64,000 nt of DNA from contig NZ_VMSG01000007.1 in assembly GCF_007713465.1 (NCBI RefSeq), forward strand, positions 124,001 to 188,000, in the 5' to 3' direction. Within the stretch, counting starts at the first letter, position 1; each line of letters starts with the position of its first letter. The position numbers and the translations under genes are program-made. This document shows positions 27,179-36,485 of the stretch, in pieces. Under the pieces are notes generated by a model. It had not been told where the DNA came from and did no database searches. It was given only the letters and a program-made list of their open reading frames with translations. This stretch comes from Pseudomonas sp. H3(2019). GTDB taxonomy: Bacteria; Pseudomonadota; Gammaproteobacteria; Pseudomonadales; Pseudomonadaceae.

Positions 27179-29347
27179 ATGATGGAACTCAGTCCAGATT
27201 CGTTACCGAAGCTCTCTGTCAACGGTCACGAGGAACATATCTGGCTCTTGCAGCAGCAATACCCCGAACGCATCCTCAAACACCTCTGCGCCTGGCGGCT
27301 CGACGCTGATGTCGATCTTTCAAGGCTCGAGTTGGCGATCAAGACCGTCATCGAGACACTGCCCGATCTGAATGCGCGCTATCAGTTCAACGACGACGGC
27401 GAGGTGGACAAAGTCCACGCCAGTGACTGGAAATCCTGCGTCGAACTCATTCGCTCACACTCCGACGCCGAAGCCACCGAGCAATTGCTCTCGCGGCAAG
27501 CGGCATCGTGGGACGCGCAAAGCCAGCCACCGTTCAAGGCGCTGATGATTCAAACCAGGCAGAACGTTATCCTGGCGTTCGTGATCCATCAGATCCTCGA
27601 CCAGACCTGCCAGGAGATCGAACTGTATCGCGGGGTCCTGAACGCCTATGTCGGTCACTCGACCAGCGACACCCCCTGGTTGCGCCGTCAGGCCGATGGC
27701 AAGGATGCAGCGCCAGCAGCCAGTGCGCCCAACGCCCGGCCAGCGGCCAACAGCAGTGAAGTGGCGACAATTATCCTTGGCGAATTCCGTGGTGCCCTGG
27801 CTGAGCCCGACATGCAACTTACGGATGACTTCTTTGATTTCGGCGGCCACTCCCTGCTGGCCACCCGTATCATTGGCAAGCTATTGAGCAGCCACGGCAT
27901 CGAAGTCCAGTTCAATGACTTTTTCAGCGCCCCTACCGCCGAGGCCCTGGCATCACGGGCCCACGTCATTGCGCATGACAACCCGGCAGCGTCTGCGCCA
28001 GGCCTGCCGCAAGACGTGCAGCGGGCGCCTTTCGCGCTGGCCCAGGCCTCCCTCGGGCGGGCCTATGTCGCCTATGGGTTCGGGACGATTTTCAACCTGC
28101 CCTTTGCCTTGGACTTCCTCGATAACGTGGATGAAGCGCTGTTCGAGCAAGCCTTCAGCGACCTGCTCATACGCCATGCCAGCCTGCGTACTACCTTCCA
28201 CTTCCAGGACGCTGAGGCGTACCAGCAAATCGTGCCGATCGCGCAACTGTCCCGCTACAAATGGTTCTGGCCCAGCCATGAGAGCCGAGAGGCAACACTG
28301 GAAAGCGAAGCCGCTTATCAGTTCGACCTGGCCCGCGAACTGCCCCTCAGGGTTCGCTTCATTTACGACTCGCAGCGCAAGCGCCAAACCCTGTCTTTGC
28401 TGATCCATCACATGGCCATTGATGAATGGTCGCTCAACGTCATGATGGAAGAACTGGCCCTGGCCTACCTCGCCCGTGCCGCCGACAAAGCGCCGGCCTG
28501 GGAAGCGCCTGCCCGCTCATTCCACGAGTTCGCCGTGCAAGAACAAAGTACCGGCGTCAATCAGAAGCATCTCGACTATTGGACGAGCCTGTTGCGTGAT
28601 GCAACCCGCGGCTTGACACTGCCCTCCCCTGATCATCAGGCGAGCGCGCCTGCCGAAGCCGCTTCGACGAAGGCTCAATGGTTCGAAATCAAACCCGACC
28701 AGGACCTCACCGATAGCCTGTATGCCTTCGCCAGACAGAACAACTCGTCGCTGTTCGGCGTGGTCTATACGGCCATTGCGTTGTCCCTGCATAAACTGGG
28801 TGGCTTGCAGGATCTGGTGATCGGCACATCGGCTTCCGGACGCACCGACCCCGGTTTTTACGAAACGGTCGGTTACTTCACCACCATGGTCGCGCACCGG
28901 GTGCAGTTCGATCCTCAGCAGACAGTGGGTACTCTGATCGAAAACGTCACCCACCTGATCAATGACTCCATGGCCTATGCCGATGTGCCGATGGAGACGA
29001 TTCAACAAGCCTTGGGCATGACCGCTGCGGACGGCCTGCTGTTCGACGTCTATATCCAGATTCATGCCAACAACGCCTTGAACGGTACCCTGAGCACGCC
29101 AGAGGCAGGAACGATCCGCTATCGACAGATTGACCCGGACAAGAACCAGTCGATGTTCGGTATTCAGTTCGAGATCCTGGAAAACCTGATCGACGGCAAA
29201 CGCTCACTGCGTCTGGTGATCACCTACCGTTCGGAGCGTTACAGCACCGAACAGATGGCACGCCTCAGCGCAATGATCGATCACGTGTTCGCACGCTTCA
29301 CAACGCCAGATGCCGCCGGCATCGCCCTGAATCATATCCGCGCATAA
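27179..29347 (+). CDS. NRPS with carrier (T) and condensation (C) domains, PmsG/BasB-like
   Basis: A 722-residue NRPS module. Residues 1-190 resemble the N-lobe of a condensation domain with the catalytic motif replaced by HQILDQTC. A carrier domain follows with the phosphopantetheine serine in FFDFGGHSLLATR (S225). A full condensation domain then has HHMAIDE at 410-416, where the usual final Gly of HHxxxDG is Glu. In pseudomonine and acinetobactin assembly a T-C protein carries the threonyl unit and joins the aryl-oxazoline to N-hydroxyhistamine. Two ATGs lie in tandem (27179, 27182). It is divergent from the sigma-factor gene and faces the rest of the cluster. Confidence 0.87.
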   Translation: MMELSPDSLPKLSVNGHEEHIWLLQQQYPERILKHLCAWRLDADVDLSRLELAIKTVIETLPDLNARYQFNDDGEVDKVHASDWKSCVELIRSHSDAEATEQLLSRQAASWDAQSQPPFKALMIQTRQNVILAFVIHQILDQTCQEIELYRGVLNAYVGHSTSDTPWLRRQADGKDAAPAASAPNARPAANSSEVATIILGEFRGALAEPDMQLTDDFFDFGGHSLLATRIIGKLLSSHGIEVQFNDFFSAPTAEALASRAHVIAHDNPAASAPGLPQDVQRAPFALAQASLGRAYVAYGFGTIFNLPFALDFLDNVDEALFEQAFSDLLIRHASLRTTFHFQDAEAYQQIVPIAQLSRYKWFWPSHESREATLESEAAYQFDLARELPLRVRFIYDSQRKRQTLSLLIHHMAIDEWSLNVMMEELALAYLARAADKAPAWEAPARSFHEFAVQEQSTGVNQKHLDYWTSLLRDATRGLTLPSPDHQASAPAEAASTKAQWFEIKPDQDLTDSLYAFARQNNSSLFGVVYTAIALSLHKLGGLQDLVIGTSASGRTDPGFYETVGYFTTMVAHRVQFDPQQTVGTLIENVTHLINDSMAYADVPMETIQQALGMTAADGLLFDVYIQIHANNALNGTLSTPEAGTIRYRQIDPDKNQSMFGIQFEILENLIDGKRSLRLVITYRSERYSTEQMARLSAMIDHVFARFTTPDAAGIALNHIRA

Positions 29348-29355
29348 CCCTCAAT

Positions 29356-29394
29356 CAGGGTCTTGGTAACGCCAAAAGTGTTAACAAGACCCTG
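29356..29394. terminator. Hairpin between convergent NRPS and hydroxylase genes
   Basis: CAGGGTCTTG / CAAGACCCTG, with a loop that can pair further (GTAAC/GTTAA), lies between two converging stops. No clear T-tract. Confidence 0.65.
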
Positions 29395-29405
29395 CACATC
29401 AAGCT

Positions 29406-30725
29406 CTACGTTTCATGCATTCCGTAGCGCTGGAACGATGAGCGCTTGGGCAAGCGGTAGTGCGTTCGACCGAGTAACCGGTTGGCAATTGTCGCATTGC
29501 GAATGGCCGCTACCCCGAGATCCGGCGAACCAACACCATGCTGGAAGATCTCCGCATTCTGCACAAAAATACGGCCCGTGCCTTCGTCGCAGCGGCGCGC
29601 CGTAAAATCTTCCTGGACGATACAGTCGCCGAATTCATCGGTTTCAAGCACAACACCTTTGAGCCTTTCAAACCACTGCGGCCAGGCATGCCCGTATCCC
29701 GTCGCCGCAACAATGGCATCGGCCTCAAGGGTGCTGGTCTGATCCAGTTCGCGGTGCCGGTAGGCAATTCGCAGCGTGCCGTCGACATCCTCCACGGTCT
29801 CGACCTCGCAGTTGGAAAGCAACGTCAGACCCGTATCAGCGCCGCCAATCGAGCGTTCGTAGATCAGGTCGTAGATCTGGGCAATGGTCGAAAAACTGAT
29901 GCCCTTGTATAGCAACCCCTGCCCCGCAACGATATCTCGGCGACGCTCCCGTGGAATACTGTGGAAGTACTCCATGTAGGATGGCGTAAAGCACTCCTGC
30001 CCAAGTTTTGAATACTCCATGGGATGGAAGCCCGGCGAACGCGTAATCCAGCGAATCGAAGCACCGACCGCGATTCGTTCGGGGGTCAACTCGTTGAACA
30101 ATGCCAGCACGCACTCCGCCGCACTCTGCCCGGAGCCAATCACCGTGACCCGCCGGCACTGCGCCAACTGCTCCTGCCTTTTGCCGAACTCCGCCGAATG
30201 CATGACCAGCGCCGCGCTCTTGAGCTGGGCCCATTTCGGTAACAACGGCACGGTGCCAACACCAATCGCCAGGTCCCGGCTGTAGTAACGGCGTTTGAAG
30301 CCGGACACGGACTGGCTTTCAATCAGGAATCGGTCAACGCTCGCGTCATAGCTCACATCACAGATGTCTTCGCCGAAGTGGCAGGCAGGCAGCTGCTGCG
30401 ACGCCCATCGGCAGTAATGGTCGTACTCGCGCCGCGGCACCTGAAAGTTCTCGTAGTAATAGAACTGATACAGGCGATCGTGCTGATGCAGGTAGTTCAG
30501 ATAACTTAGTGGATGCGTGGGGTCAGCCATCGTCACCAGGTCCGCCAGGAAGGGAACCTGAAGCGTCGTGCCTGGCAAGAGAAGTCCTTCATGCCAGCGA
30601 AATTCCGCTTTGCGATCAAGGAAAATACCCGTCACGCCCGGGTGTCTGGACAGTAATGCAGCCAACCCGAGATTAAAGGGCCCGATGCCAACTCCGGCAA
30701 TATCTACAGTGGGTATATCCGTCAT
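29406..30725 (-). CDS. N-hydroxylating monooxygenase (histamine N-hydroxylase)
   Basis: A FAD- and NADPH-dependent N-hydroxylase of 439 residues, of the IucD/PvdA/BasC family. The FAD site is VDIAGVGIGPFNLGLAALL, the NADPH site VTVIGSGQSAAECVLALF, and the C-terminal VAATGYGHAWP is the family's D/L-ATGY motif. Because the cluster contains a histidine decarboxylase, histamine is the likely substrate, giving the N-hydroxyhistamine of pseudomonine. The chosen ATG (MTDIPTVDI) has GGAG nine bases upstream; the open frame starts 15 codons earlier. It is co-directional with, and 92 bp behind, the Cy-Cy-A NRPS. Confidence 0.9.
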   Translation of the reverse strand: MTDIPTVDIAGVGIGPFNLGLAALLSRHPGVTGIFLDRKAEFRWHEGLLLPGTTLQVPFLADLVTMADPTHPLSYLNYLHQHDRLYQFYYYENFQVPRREYDHYCRWASQQLPACHFGEDICDVSYDASVDRFLIESQSVSGFKRRYYSRDLAIGVGTVPLLPKWAQLKSAALVMHSAEFGKRQEQLAQCRRVTVIGSGQSAAECVLALFNELTPERIAVGASIRWITRSPGFHPMEYSKLGQECFTPSYMEYFHSIPRERRRDIVAGQGLLYKGISFSTIAQIYDLIYERSIGGADTGLTLLSNCEVETVEDVDGTLRIAYRHRELDQTSTLEADAIVAATGYGHAWPQWFERLKGVVLETDEFGDCIVQEDFTARRCDEGTGRIFVQNAEIFQHGVGSPDLGVAAIRNATIANRLLGRTHYRLPKRSSFQRYGMHET

Positions 30726-30817
30726 CCGATCCATCTCCAAAGGGACTGCTGTCTGGATAGAAGGGAGCACGCTCTGTGGTGCCCCACTCCATTCATTTCA
30801 ATATTATTCAGAGGCGC

Positions 30818-33800
30818 TCACGAACCTTCAGCCATGAGCAGCCGTTCGACGTCTTGTGCATTGCGGCAGCGCAGCAATTGCCCGGGTGAAAGCACCACCG
30901 AAAAGTCTTCCTGGAACCGCGCCGAAATGGCTTTCAAATGCTGGGGACGCAACCCCAGGCTGATGAAGTCCACCGCGTCATTGACCCCGTCTTCCAACGG
31001 GCGGCCCAGTACACTCAAGTAGAGGTCCAGCACCTTGCTTCTCTTGGTCGAGATGATCCTGGCGGCAGGCTCGGCCACTTCATTCGCCGGCGCAGTGAGC
31101 AGGCTGCGGGCCCGCTGGCGATCAGGCTTGCCGTTTTGCGACAGCGGCAACTCATCCACGCTCAAGAACCGCGTGGGTACATGGGAGTGCGGCAGATGTT
31201 GGCGGGCATAGTTGCGCAACTCGGTTGCCGTCAGCTCTGCGGCACCCTGCTGGCCGACATACAGCGCACCGATGCAAACCTCCCCCCGACGCTGCTCGCC
31301 ATAATCCACGACCAGCACGTGCCTGACCGATGGGTGATTGATCAGTTCGATCTCGATATCCGGGAGCGACACCCGTACACCGCGAACTTTCACATAGCCG
31401 TTGACTCGACTGTCGAAGATCAAGGTGCCATCGCGACGGTAACGACCACAGTCACCGGTGCGGAAAGCACGAACAGCCTGGCCATGTTCATCGCTGACGG
31501 TCACGAACTCGCTCTGTGTCAGCTCGCCGTTTTCCAGGTAGCCCAGTGCGAGATTGACACCAGCCGTGTGAATTCGGCCGACAACGCCCGCCGGACAGTG
31601 CTCACCCTGTGAATCAAGAGTGAAGTAACGGTTACCGGGCAAGGGCCTGCCGTAGGGGATCAGCGCTTGGTCATCGGCAGTGATCTCGTGCCAGATACTC
31701 CAGATGGTTGTCTCCGTCGGCCCCCCAAGGGAGATCAGCCGGGAAGCCGGCAGCAGCGCGCGCAGCTCGGCGATCACGGCGGGCTTGATGTAGTCACCAC
31801 CCTGCGCAATCAGGCGCAGGCTCTTCAAGTCATGGGCGGCGCGGCAAGACAGGAGCATCTCCAGGATGGCCGGCACCGAACACCACAACGTCACCTGATG
31901 CCGGGCAATCAACTGATTCCAGCGCACCGCATCCTTTTCCTCGCCCTGGCCAGGAAGTACCAGCGTTGCCCCCGCTGTCAGGCAGCCCAACACGTCGAAA
32001 ACCGACATGTCATGGTGAAGCGGGGTTACGGACATGAACACATCGCGCTCGGTCACGGCCCAGCGCTCAAGGGTGCTGCCAATGACATTGGCGGTGGCTC
32101 GGTTGCTCAGCACCACACATTTGGGCTTTCCGGTGGTGCCCGAGGTATAGAGGTAATAGGCCGGCGCCTCGCTTGACGACAGGTCCTCCATCACCGGTGG
32201 AACCTGGGCTTGCGCTGCCAGCAGCTCATCGGGTGTCGCGTAAGGATGCTCAACAGACTCGCCCTGGGTGATCACCACCAGATCAGGTCGACAGTTTTCC
32301 AGCAGGAACAGCCGTCGCTCCTCAGGTGCCGAGGCATCGATGGGAACCCAGATCAAGCCCGTCAGTGCACAGGCCAACGTCACCATCGTGTGCTCCGGGC
32401 TACGGGGCAGGCATATGGCAACCACATCGTGCCGAGAAAGCCCGCGCGCTTGCAACGCAGTGATCACCCGGCATACGCCGTCGCCAAGCTCGGCATAACT
32501 GATTTGCCGGTCGCCGCTGATGAGGGCGATTCTGGCGTTGCTACGATCAAAGATATTGCTCGCGATCCGCCCGAGAAACGCTGCGTGGCACGCCTCGGTC
32601 ACCGGGCTATTCAGCCGGTAGTGTCGCCTGTCGATAATCGTCGGGGCATCAATGGCAAAAACACCGTTTGCCGTGATCTGACCGATCGCCCTTTCGAAGG
32701 CACTCAAGATATCGCTGACCACCGCCGGATCCAGTACTTCGCGCGCATAGTCGATGTCGAACACCAAGGCACCCTCGGCGTTGGCCGAGAAGCGGATATC
32801 CATCGCCACCTGCGGTGTCTGGGTCAGTCCGTTACACAGACTCATGGGACTGTCCGTCGGCGAGACCGGCCAGGAAAAACCGTTGGTAATCACCACGGGC
32901 AGGACGGGCCCCGGGCCGTGGGATTCGAACAGCAACCGGGCAAGGTCAACCCCTGAAAAGGCCAGATGTTGCAAACCTTCCAGCACATCGACTTGCAGCT
33001 GGGTAGCCCGCTGCGCAAAACCGTCTGGATCGGAGCTCCAATTGACCGCGATAAAGCTTGAGCGATTGGCAAAGGCACCACTCGTTTGCGGAGCAACAGG
33101 CACCGCGACACACACTCCCCCCTCATCGACCCAGTGGGAAAGCACTTCCAGCACCAGCGCCATCAGGGCGGAATTCTTGAACAGCCGTTGCCGCGCTCCC
33201 AGTTTGCAGAACGCGCTGAACGCGGCCTTGGGTACCAACAGACTCTGTCGCTCATAGCGAGAAGCGCCCACCTGGTCCAGCGGGGTGATCCACGGCAAAC
33301 GTGGAGCGCCGCTCACGGAGGCGAGTTTGGCTTTCCAATAAACAGCATCCGCCTTGCGTTGGCGGACGAGGTCTTCTGGCTCGGGCGTAACCTCGGTGAA
33401 CGGCTCCTCGCCGACCACACCGTCGAACAGTTCAACCATGAGGGTTGCGATCGATCGCCCATCGAGAATCAATGCATCAAGGCGCACAAAAACGCTCAGA
33501 TGACCTTCCGGGAGCAGGAAGACCGTGACATTCCAGGGCGAGTGATCCAGTTCGAACAGCGCATGCGCATAAGCCTCACGACGCGCCTCAACATAGCCAA
33601 GCGCAGCTTCTGGCGACAGAGCCGTGAGGTCGACTTCCTGCAGGTTTATCTGCACCTCATCACTGACAAACTGCACGAGCTTTTGCGTATCGATCCGTGT
33701 TCTCAGGCTTTCGTGGCGCCGGACCATCCCGGCCAAACGGCTTCGCAGCAGAGCAGGATCCACAGAGCCGCGGTATTCGCGAAACTCCTGCATGGCCACG

Positions 33801-35170
33801 CCGCCCAGCGGCATCTGCGGGCTGCGCCCAAGCAGATAGGCCTGCTGAAGAGCGTTCAGCGGCAGCCTGCGCTGAGAAAACGGTAGATCCAGGACAGCGG
33901 AGCAGACTGACGCCTCACGCACGATCGCCACGAAGCGTTCGAACAGATCCGACACCCAGGCTTGTGGCAGAGCATCAAGGCGAATATCCCAATTGATCAA
34001 TATGCCGCCGTCGGCGCAGGCGATCTGCGCGTCGAGTGCAACCTGGGGACCTTGGGAGATCACCCAGTTCATCGGCCCGAAGACCCGCCGGACGCGCTCC
34101 GAGAGAAGATCGCCGCCCGGCATGTCGAGCGCTGCGGTAAACACCACCGGTGCCAGTTGCGGCGAACCATGATGACGAGATAGATCGCGCATCAGATTCA
34201 CCCCGGGATAGGCGCTATGTTCAAGCAAGTCGACCATTCTTTTCGCCATCTGCGTGCAAAGGGCTGCAGGGTTGCGGGCCGACTCGATATCCACATCGAG
34301 AATCAGCACGTTGGCAAAATCACCGACTACCCGCTCGACGTCATCCACCAGTGGCGGACGCCAGAACGAGGGCACATTGAGGCGGAATTTCCGGTCCCCT
34401 GTCTGCGCCCCGAGTACCGCCGCGAAAAGCCCCATCATCAAGGTCGACAGGGTCATTCTTCGCTCACGGGCCAGACGCTGCAGCGCCTGACGTTCATCAG
34501 GGTCAAGCCATGTGCTTAATCGATGGCTGCGGGCTTGATCAGGTTGAACCTCGAGAAACGGCAATGTGGGCGCAGGAGCGATTTCAGCCAAGCGCTCACG
34601 CCACCAAATACGGTCTCGTTCCCGGGCGACTTTGAGCGCGGTGTCGGTACGTGCCTTGTCATACCAATCGAAGAAAGCAGGCGTGCGTGGAACCGGTCCG
34701 TCGGGGTCGTCATAAAACCGTGCGAGGTCTTCGATTAACGTGCGAAAACTCGATGGGTCGATGGCGATCATGTCCGTATCGACGTGCAAGCGGAACTCAT
34801 CGTCTGCCAGCAGGCTGACCGAGAAACGGACGCCCGGGCAATGGCCGAGATCAAGCTGCTGATGAGTCCATTCCTCGCGCCTGCAGAGCAGATGCCGCAC
34901 TACTTCCGACTCGGTCATCGAGCGTAGATCTTCGACTTCCAGCTGCGGTGACTGGTCCATCGAAGCAATGGATTGCAGGCCATCCGCATTCAGCCGGACC
35001 CGCAGCATGGGATGCAGCCGGCATACCCGTTCAAGCGCCGTGCGCAGCCGTTCCAGGTCAATGGAACGACCATCGAACTCGGCATAAAGATGAGCCGAAA
35101 CTCTCCCTAAAGACGCATGAGCAGCGCGCCCGATCCAACAGGCGGCTTGCATTGAAGTTAACTCTCTCAT
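30818..35170 (-). CDS. pmsD: NRPS with two cyclization domains, adenylation domain and degenerate carrier (PmsD)
   Basis: A 1450-residue NRPS. Two heterocyclization domains carry the DxxxxDxxS motif, DMIAIDPSS from residue 133 and DALILDGRS from residue 565. An adenylation domain follows (A3 [14 protein letters not shown]5-like [14 protein letters not shown]7-like [12 protein letters not shown]). The C-terminal 90 residues look like a carrier domain, but its serine position reads GLRPQ (P1409), so it cannot be loaded. The role is to condense salicylate with threonine and close the oxazoline ring. Threonine is inferred from the pathway; the binding pocket was not decisive. It starts opposite pmsC across a Fur box. 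Confidence 0.9.
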   Translation of the reverse strand: MRELTSMQAACWIGRAAHASLGRVSAHLYAEFDGRSIDLERLRTALERVCRLHPMLRVRLNADGLQSIASMDQSPQLEVEDLRSMTESEVVRHLLCRREEWTHQQLDLGHCPGVRFSVSLLADDEFRLHVDTDMIAIDPSSFRTLIEDLARFYDDPDGPVPRTPAFFDWYDKARTDTALKVARERDRIWWRERLAEIAPAPTLPFLEVQPDQARSHRLSTWLDPDERQALQRLARERRMTLSTLMMGLFAAVLGAQTGDRKFRLNVPSFWRPPLVDDVERVVGDFANVLILDVDIESARNPAALCTQMAKRMVDLLEHSAYPGVNLMRDLSRHHGSPQLAPVVFTAALDMPGGDLLSERVRRVFGPMNWVISQGPQVALDAQIACADGGILINWDIRLDALPQAWVSDLFERFVAIVREASVCSAVLDLPFSQRRLPLNALQQAYLLGRSPQMPLGGVAMQEFREYRGSVDPALLRSRLAGMVRRHESLRTRIDTQKLVQFVSDEVQINLQEVDLTALSPEAALGYVEARREAYAHALFELDHSPWNVTVFLLPEGHLSVFVRLDALILDGRSIATLMVELFDGVVGEEPFTEVTPEPEDLVRQRKADAVYWKAKLASVSGAPRLPWITPLDQVGASRYERQSLLVPKAAFSAFCKLGARQRLFKNSALMALVLEVLSHWVDEGGVCVAVPVAPQTSGAFANRSSFIAVNWSSDPDGFAQRATQLQVDVLEGLQHLAFSGVDLARLLFESHGPGPVLPVVITNGFSWPVSPTDSPMSLCNGLTQTPQVAMDIRFSANAEGALVFDIDYAREVLDPAVVSDILSAFERAIGQITANGVFAIDAPTIIDRRHYRLNSPVTEACHAAFLGRIASNIFDRSNARIALISGDRQISYAELGDGVCRVITALQARGLSRHDVVAICLPRSPEHTMVTLACALTGLIWVPIDASAPEERRLFLLENCRPDLVVITQGESVEHPYATPDELLAAQAQVPPVMEDLSSSEAPAYYLYTSGTTGKPKCVVLSNRATANVIGSTLERWAVTERDVFMSVTPLHHDMSVFDVLGCLTAGATLVLPGQGEEKDAVRWNQLIARHQVTLWCSVPAILEMLLSCRAAHDLKSLRLIAQGGDYIKPAVIAELRALLPASRLISLGGPTETTIWSIWHEITADDQALIPYGRPLPGNRYFTLDSQGEHCPAGVVGRIHTAGVNLALGYLENGELTQSEFVTVSDEHGQAVRAFRTGDCGRYRRDGTLIFDSRVNGYVKVRGVRVSLPDIEIELINHPSVRHVLVVDYGEQRRGEVCIGALYVGQQGAAELTATELRNYARQHLPHSHVPTRFLSVDELPLSQNGKPDRQRARSLLTAPANEVAEPAARIISTKRSKVLDLYLSVLGRPLEDGVNDAVDFISLGLRPQHLKAISARFQEDFSVVLSPGQLLRCRNAQDVERLLMAEGS

Positions 35171-35223
35171 GGCTCACTCATGTGATTGACAAATCTAAAT
35201 GATTAGCGTCCCATAATAGAAAC

Positions 35224-35242
35224 GATAATGATTATATTTCAA
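35224..35242. promoter_or_regulatory. Fur box between pmsD and pmsC
   Basis: GATAATGATTATATTTCAA matches the left half of the Fur consensus perfectly. It sits in the 113-bp divergent promoter region between the two biosynthetic operons. Confidence 0.8.
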
Positions 35243-35283
35243 GACTTAATTTTTTACCCATAGGCCACGGAGGCTTTCCCAAA

Positions 35284-36459
35284 ATGAGATCGGGCACCCT
35301 AAGAGCGAATGACACGGATGAGGTGCAAGCTATTGATGAAAAAGAGCGTTTTTCATTTACCTCCGGCGATCGAGAACTAACAGTTGCCGGGATGCTTCAG
35401 CGAATCGAAACACCTGCCATTGGCGGCGATAACGCCAATAGCCTGTTCCAGAAAACCGTGCTGCAAGCCCTCGACCGGGCGCGCAAGACCGGTCAGAACA
35501 ACCCGATAGTCGTCGGCGCCATCCCCTTCGATCCTGCTGAAGCCTCTTGTCTCTACATTCCCGAACACGCCGAGTGGCGAGCACGAAGCGCCACCGTACG
35601 GACAGACGTCGCAGCACTGCCTGAACTGATCGAGCAAAAAAACATACCGGACGAGCACGGTTTCAAACGCGCGGTAGAGCACGCAATCGTCAACTTCCGC
35701 CACAGTGACGTGCGCAAGGCCGTGCTTTCGGTGCAACGTGAGTTGGTGTTTGCGCAGGATGTGGATGTGGGCGCCATGCAGAACAATCTGCGGGCCCAGA
35801 ATCAAAGCGGCTATCACTTCCGTGTACCCATGCCGGACGGCGCTACGCTGATCGGCGTCAGCCCTGAACTGCTCGTTCACAAGGACGGTCTGAACTTCGT
35901 TTCCAACCCGCTGGCAGGCTCGGCCAAACGCATGAGCGATCCACAAGCGGACCGGCGCAATGCAGATTGGCTGTCAGCGTCGGAAAAGGATCACTACGAG
36001 CACCGCCTCGTGACCGAGGACATCGCCACTCAACTGGGGGAGCTGTGCACTCAGCTGAATGTGCCCCAGCGCCCTTCCCTCATCAGCACGCCCGCACTTT
36101 GGCATCTCTCCACCCGTATCGAAGGCACCTTGGCGGATCCGACAGTTTCGGCCTTGCAGCTTGCCTGTCGCCTGCATCCAACCCCTGCCGTCTGTGGCTT
36201 CCCCACCGAGCGCGCCCGGCGCCTGATCCGCTTTGTCGAACCCTTCGAGCGTGGCCTGTTCACCGGCATGGTTGGCTGGTGCGACGCCCAAGGCAATGGC
36301 GAGTGGGTGGTGACCATTCGCTGCGGCACCGTCAAGCGCAACAGGGTCCGCCTGTTCGCCGGCGCTGGCATCGTCGAAGCCTCGAGCCCCGACTCCGAAT
36401 GGACAGAAGTCCAGACCAAACTCGGCACCATGCTGCGCGCATGCGGTTTGGCCCACTAA
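35284..36459 (+). CDS. pmsC: Isochorismate synthase
   Basis: Converts chorismate to isochorismate, the first step to salicylate. It is a 391-residue chorismate-utilising enzyme with the family motifs GVSPELLVHKDG, NPLAGSAKRM, SEKDHYEHRLVTEDI, HPTPAVCGFPTE and GMVGWCDAQGNGEWVVTIRC. It resembles PchA/EntC. GGAGG lies 11 bases before the ATG. It is first in the pmsC-E-A-B order known from P. fluorescens WCS374. The N-terminal 30 residues (RANDTDEVQAIDEKERFSF) are polar and less conserved. Confidence 0.95.
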   Translation: MRSGTLRANDTDEVQAIDEKERFSFTSGDRELTVAGMLQRIETPAIGGDNANSLFQKTVLQALDRARKTGQNNPIVVGAIPFDPAEASCLYIPEHAEWRARSATVRTDVAALPELIEQKNIPDEHGFKRAVEHAIVNFRHSDVRKAVLSVQRELVFAQDVDVGAMQNNLRAQNQSGYHFRVPMPDGATLIGVSPELLVHKDGLNFVSNPLAGSAKRMSDPQADRRNADWLSASEKDHYEHRLVTEDIATQLGELCTQLNVPQRPSLISTPALWHLSTRIEGTLADPTVSALQLACRLHPTPAVCGFPTERARRLIRFVEPFERGLFTGMVGWCDAQGNGEWVVTIRCGTVKRNRVRLFAGAGIVEASSPDSEWTEVQTKLGTMLRACGLAH

Positions 36460-36485
36460 TACGAACTTTTTCAGTAGTGACAATC

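Noticed and set aside
29836..30234. Minus-strand frame inside the N-hydroxylase gene in another reading frame
   Set aside because: The N-hydroxylase frame carries FAD and NADPH motifs over the same bases, so this is a shadow.
35967..36485. Long upstream extension of the pmsE frame
   Set aside because: It runs through pmsC in another frame; the family N-terminus begins at the ATG at 36486.
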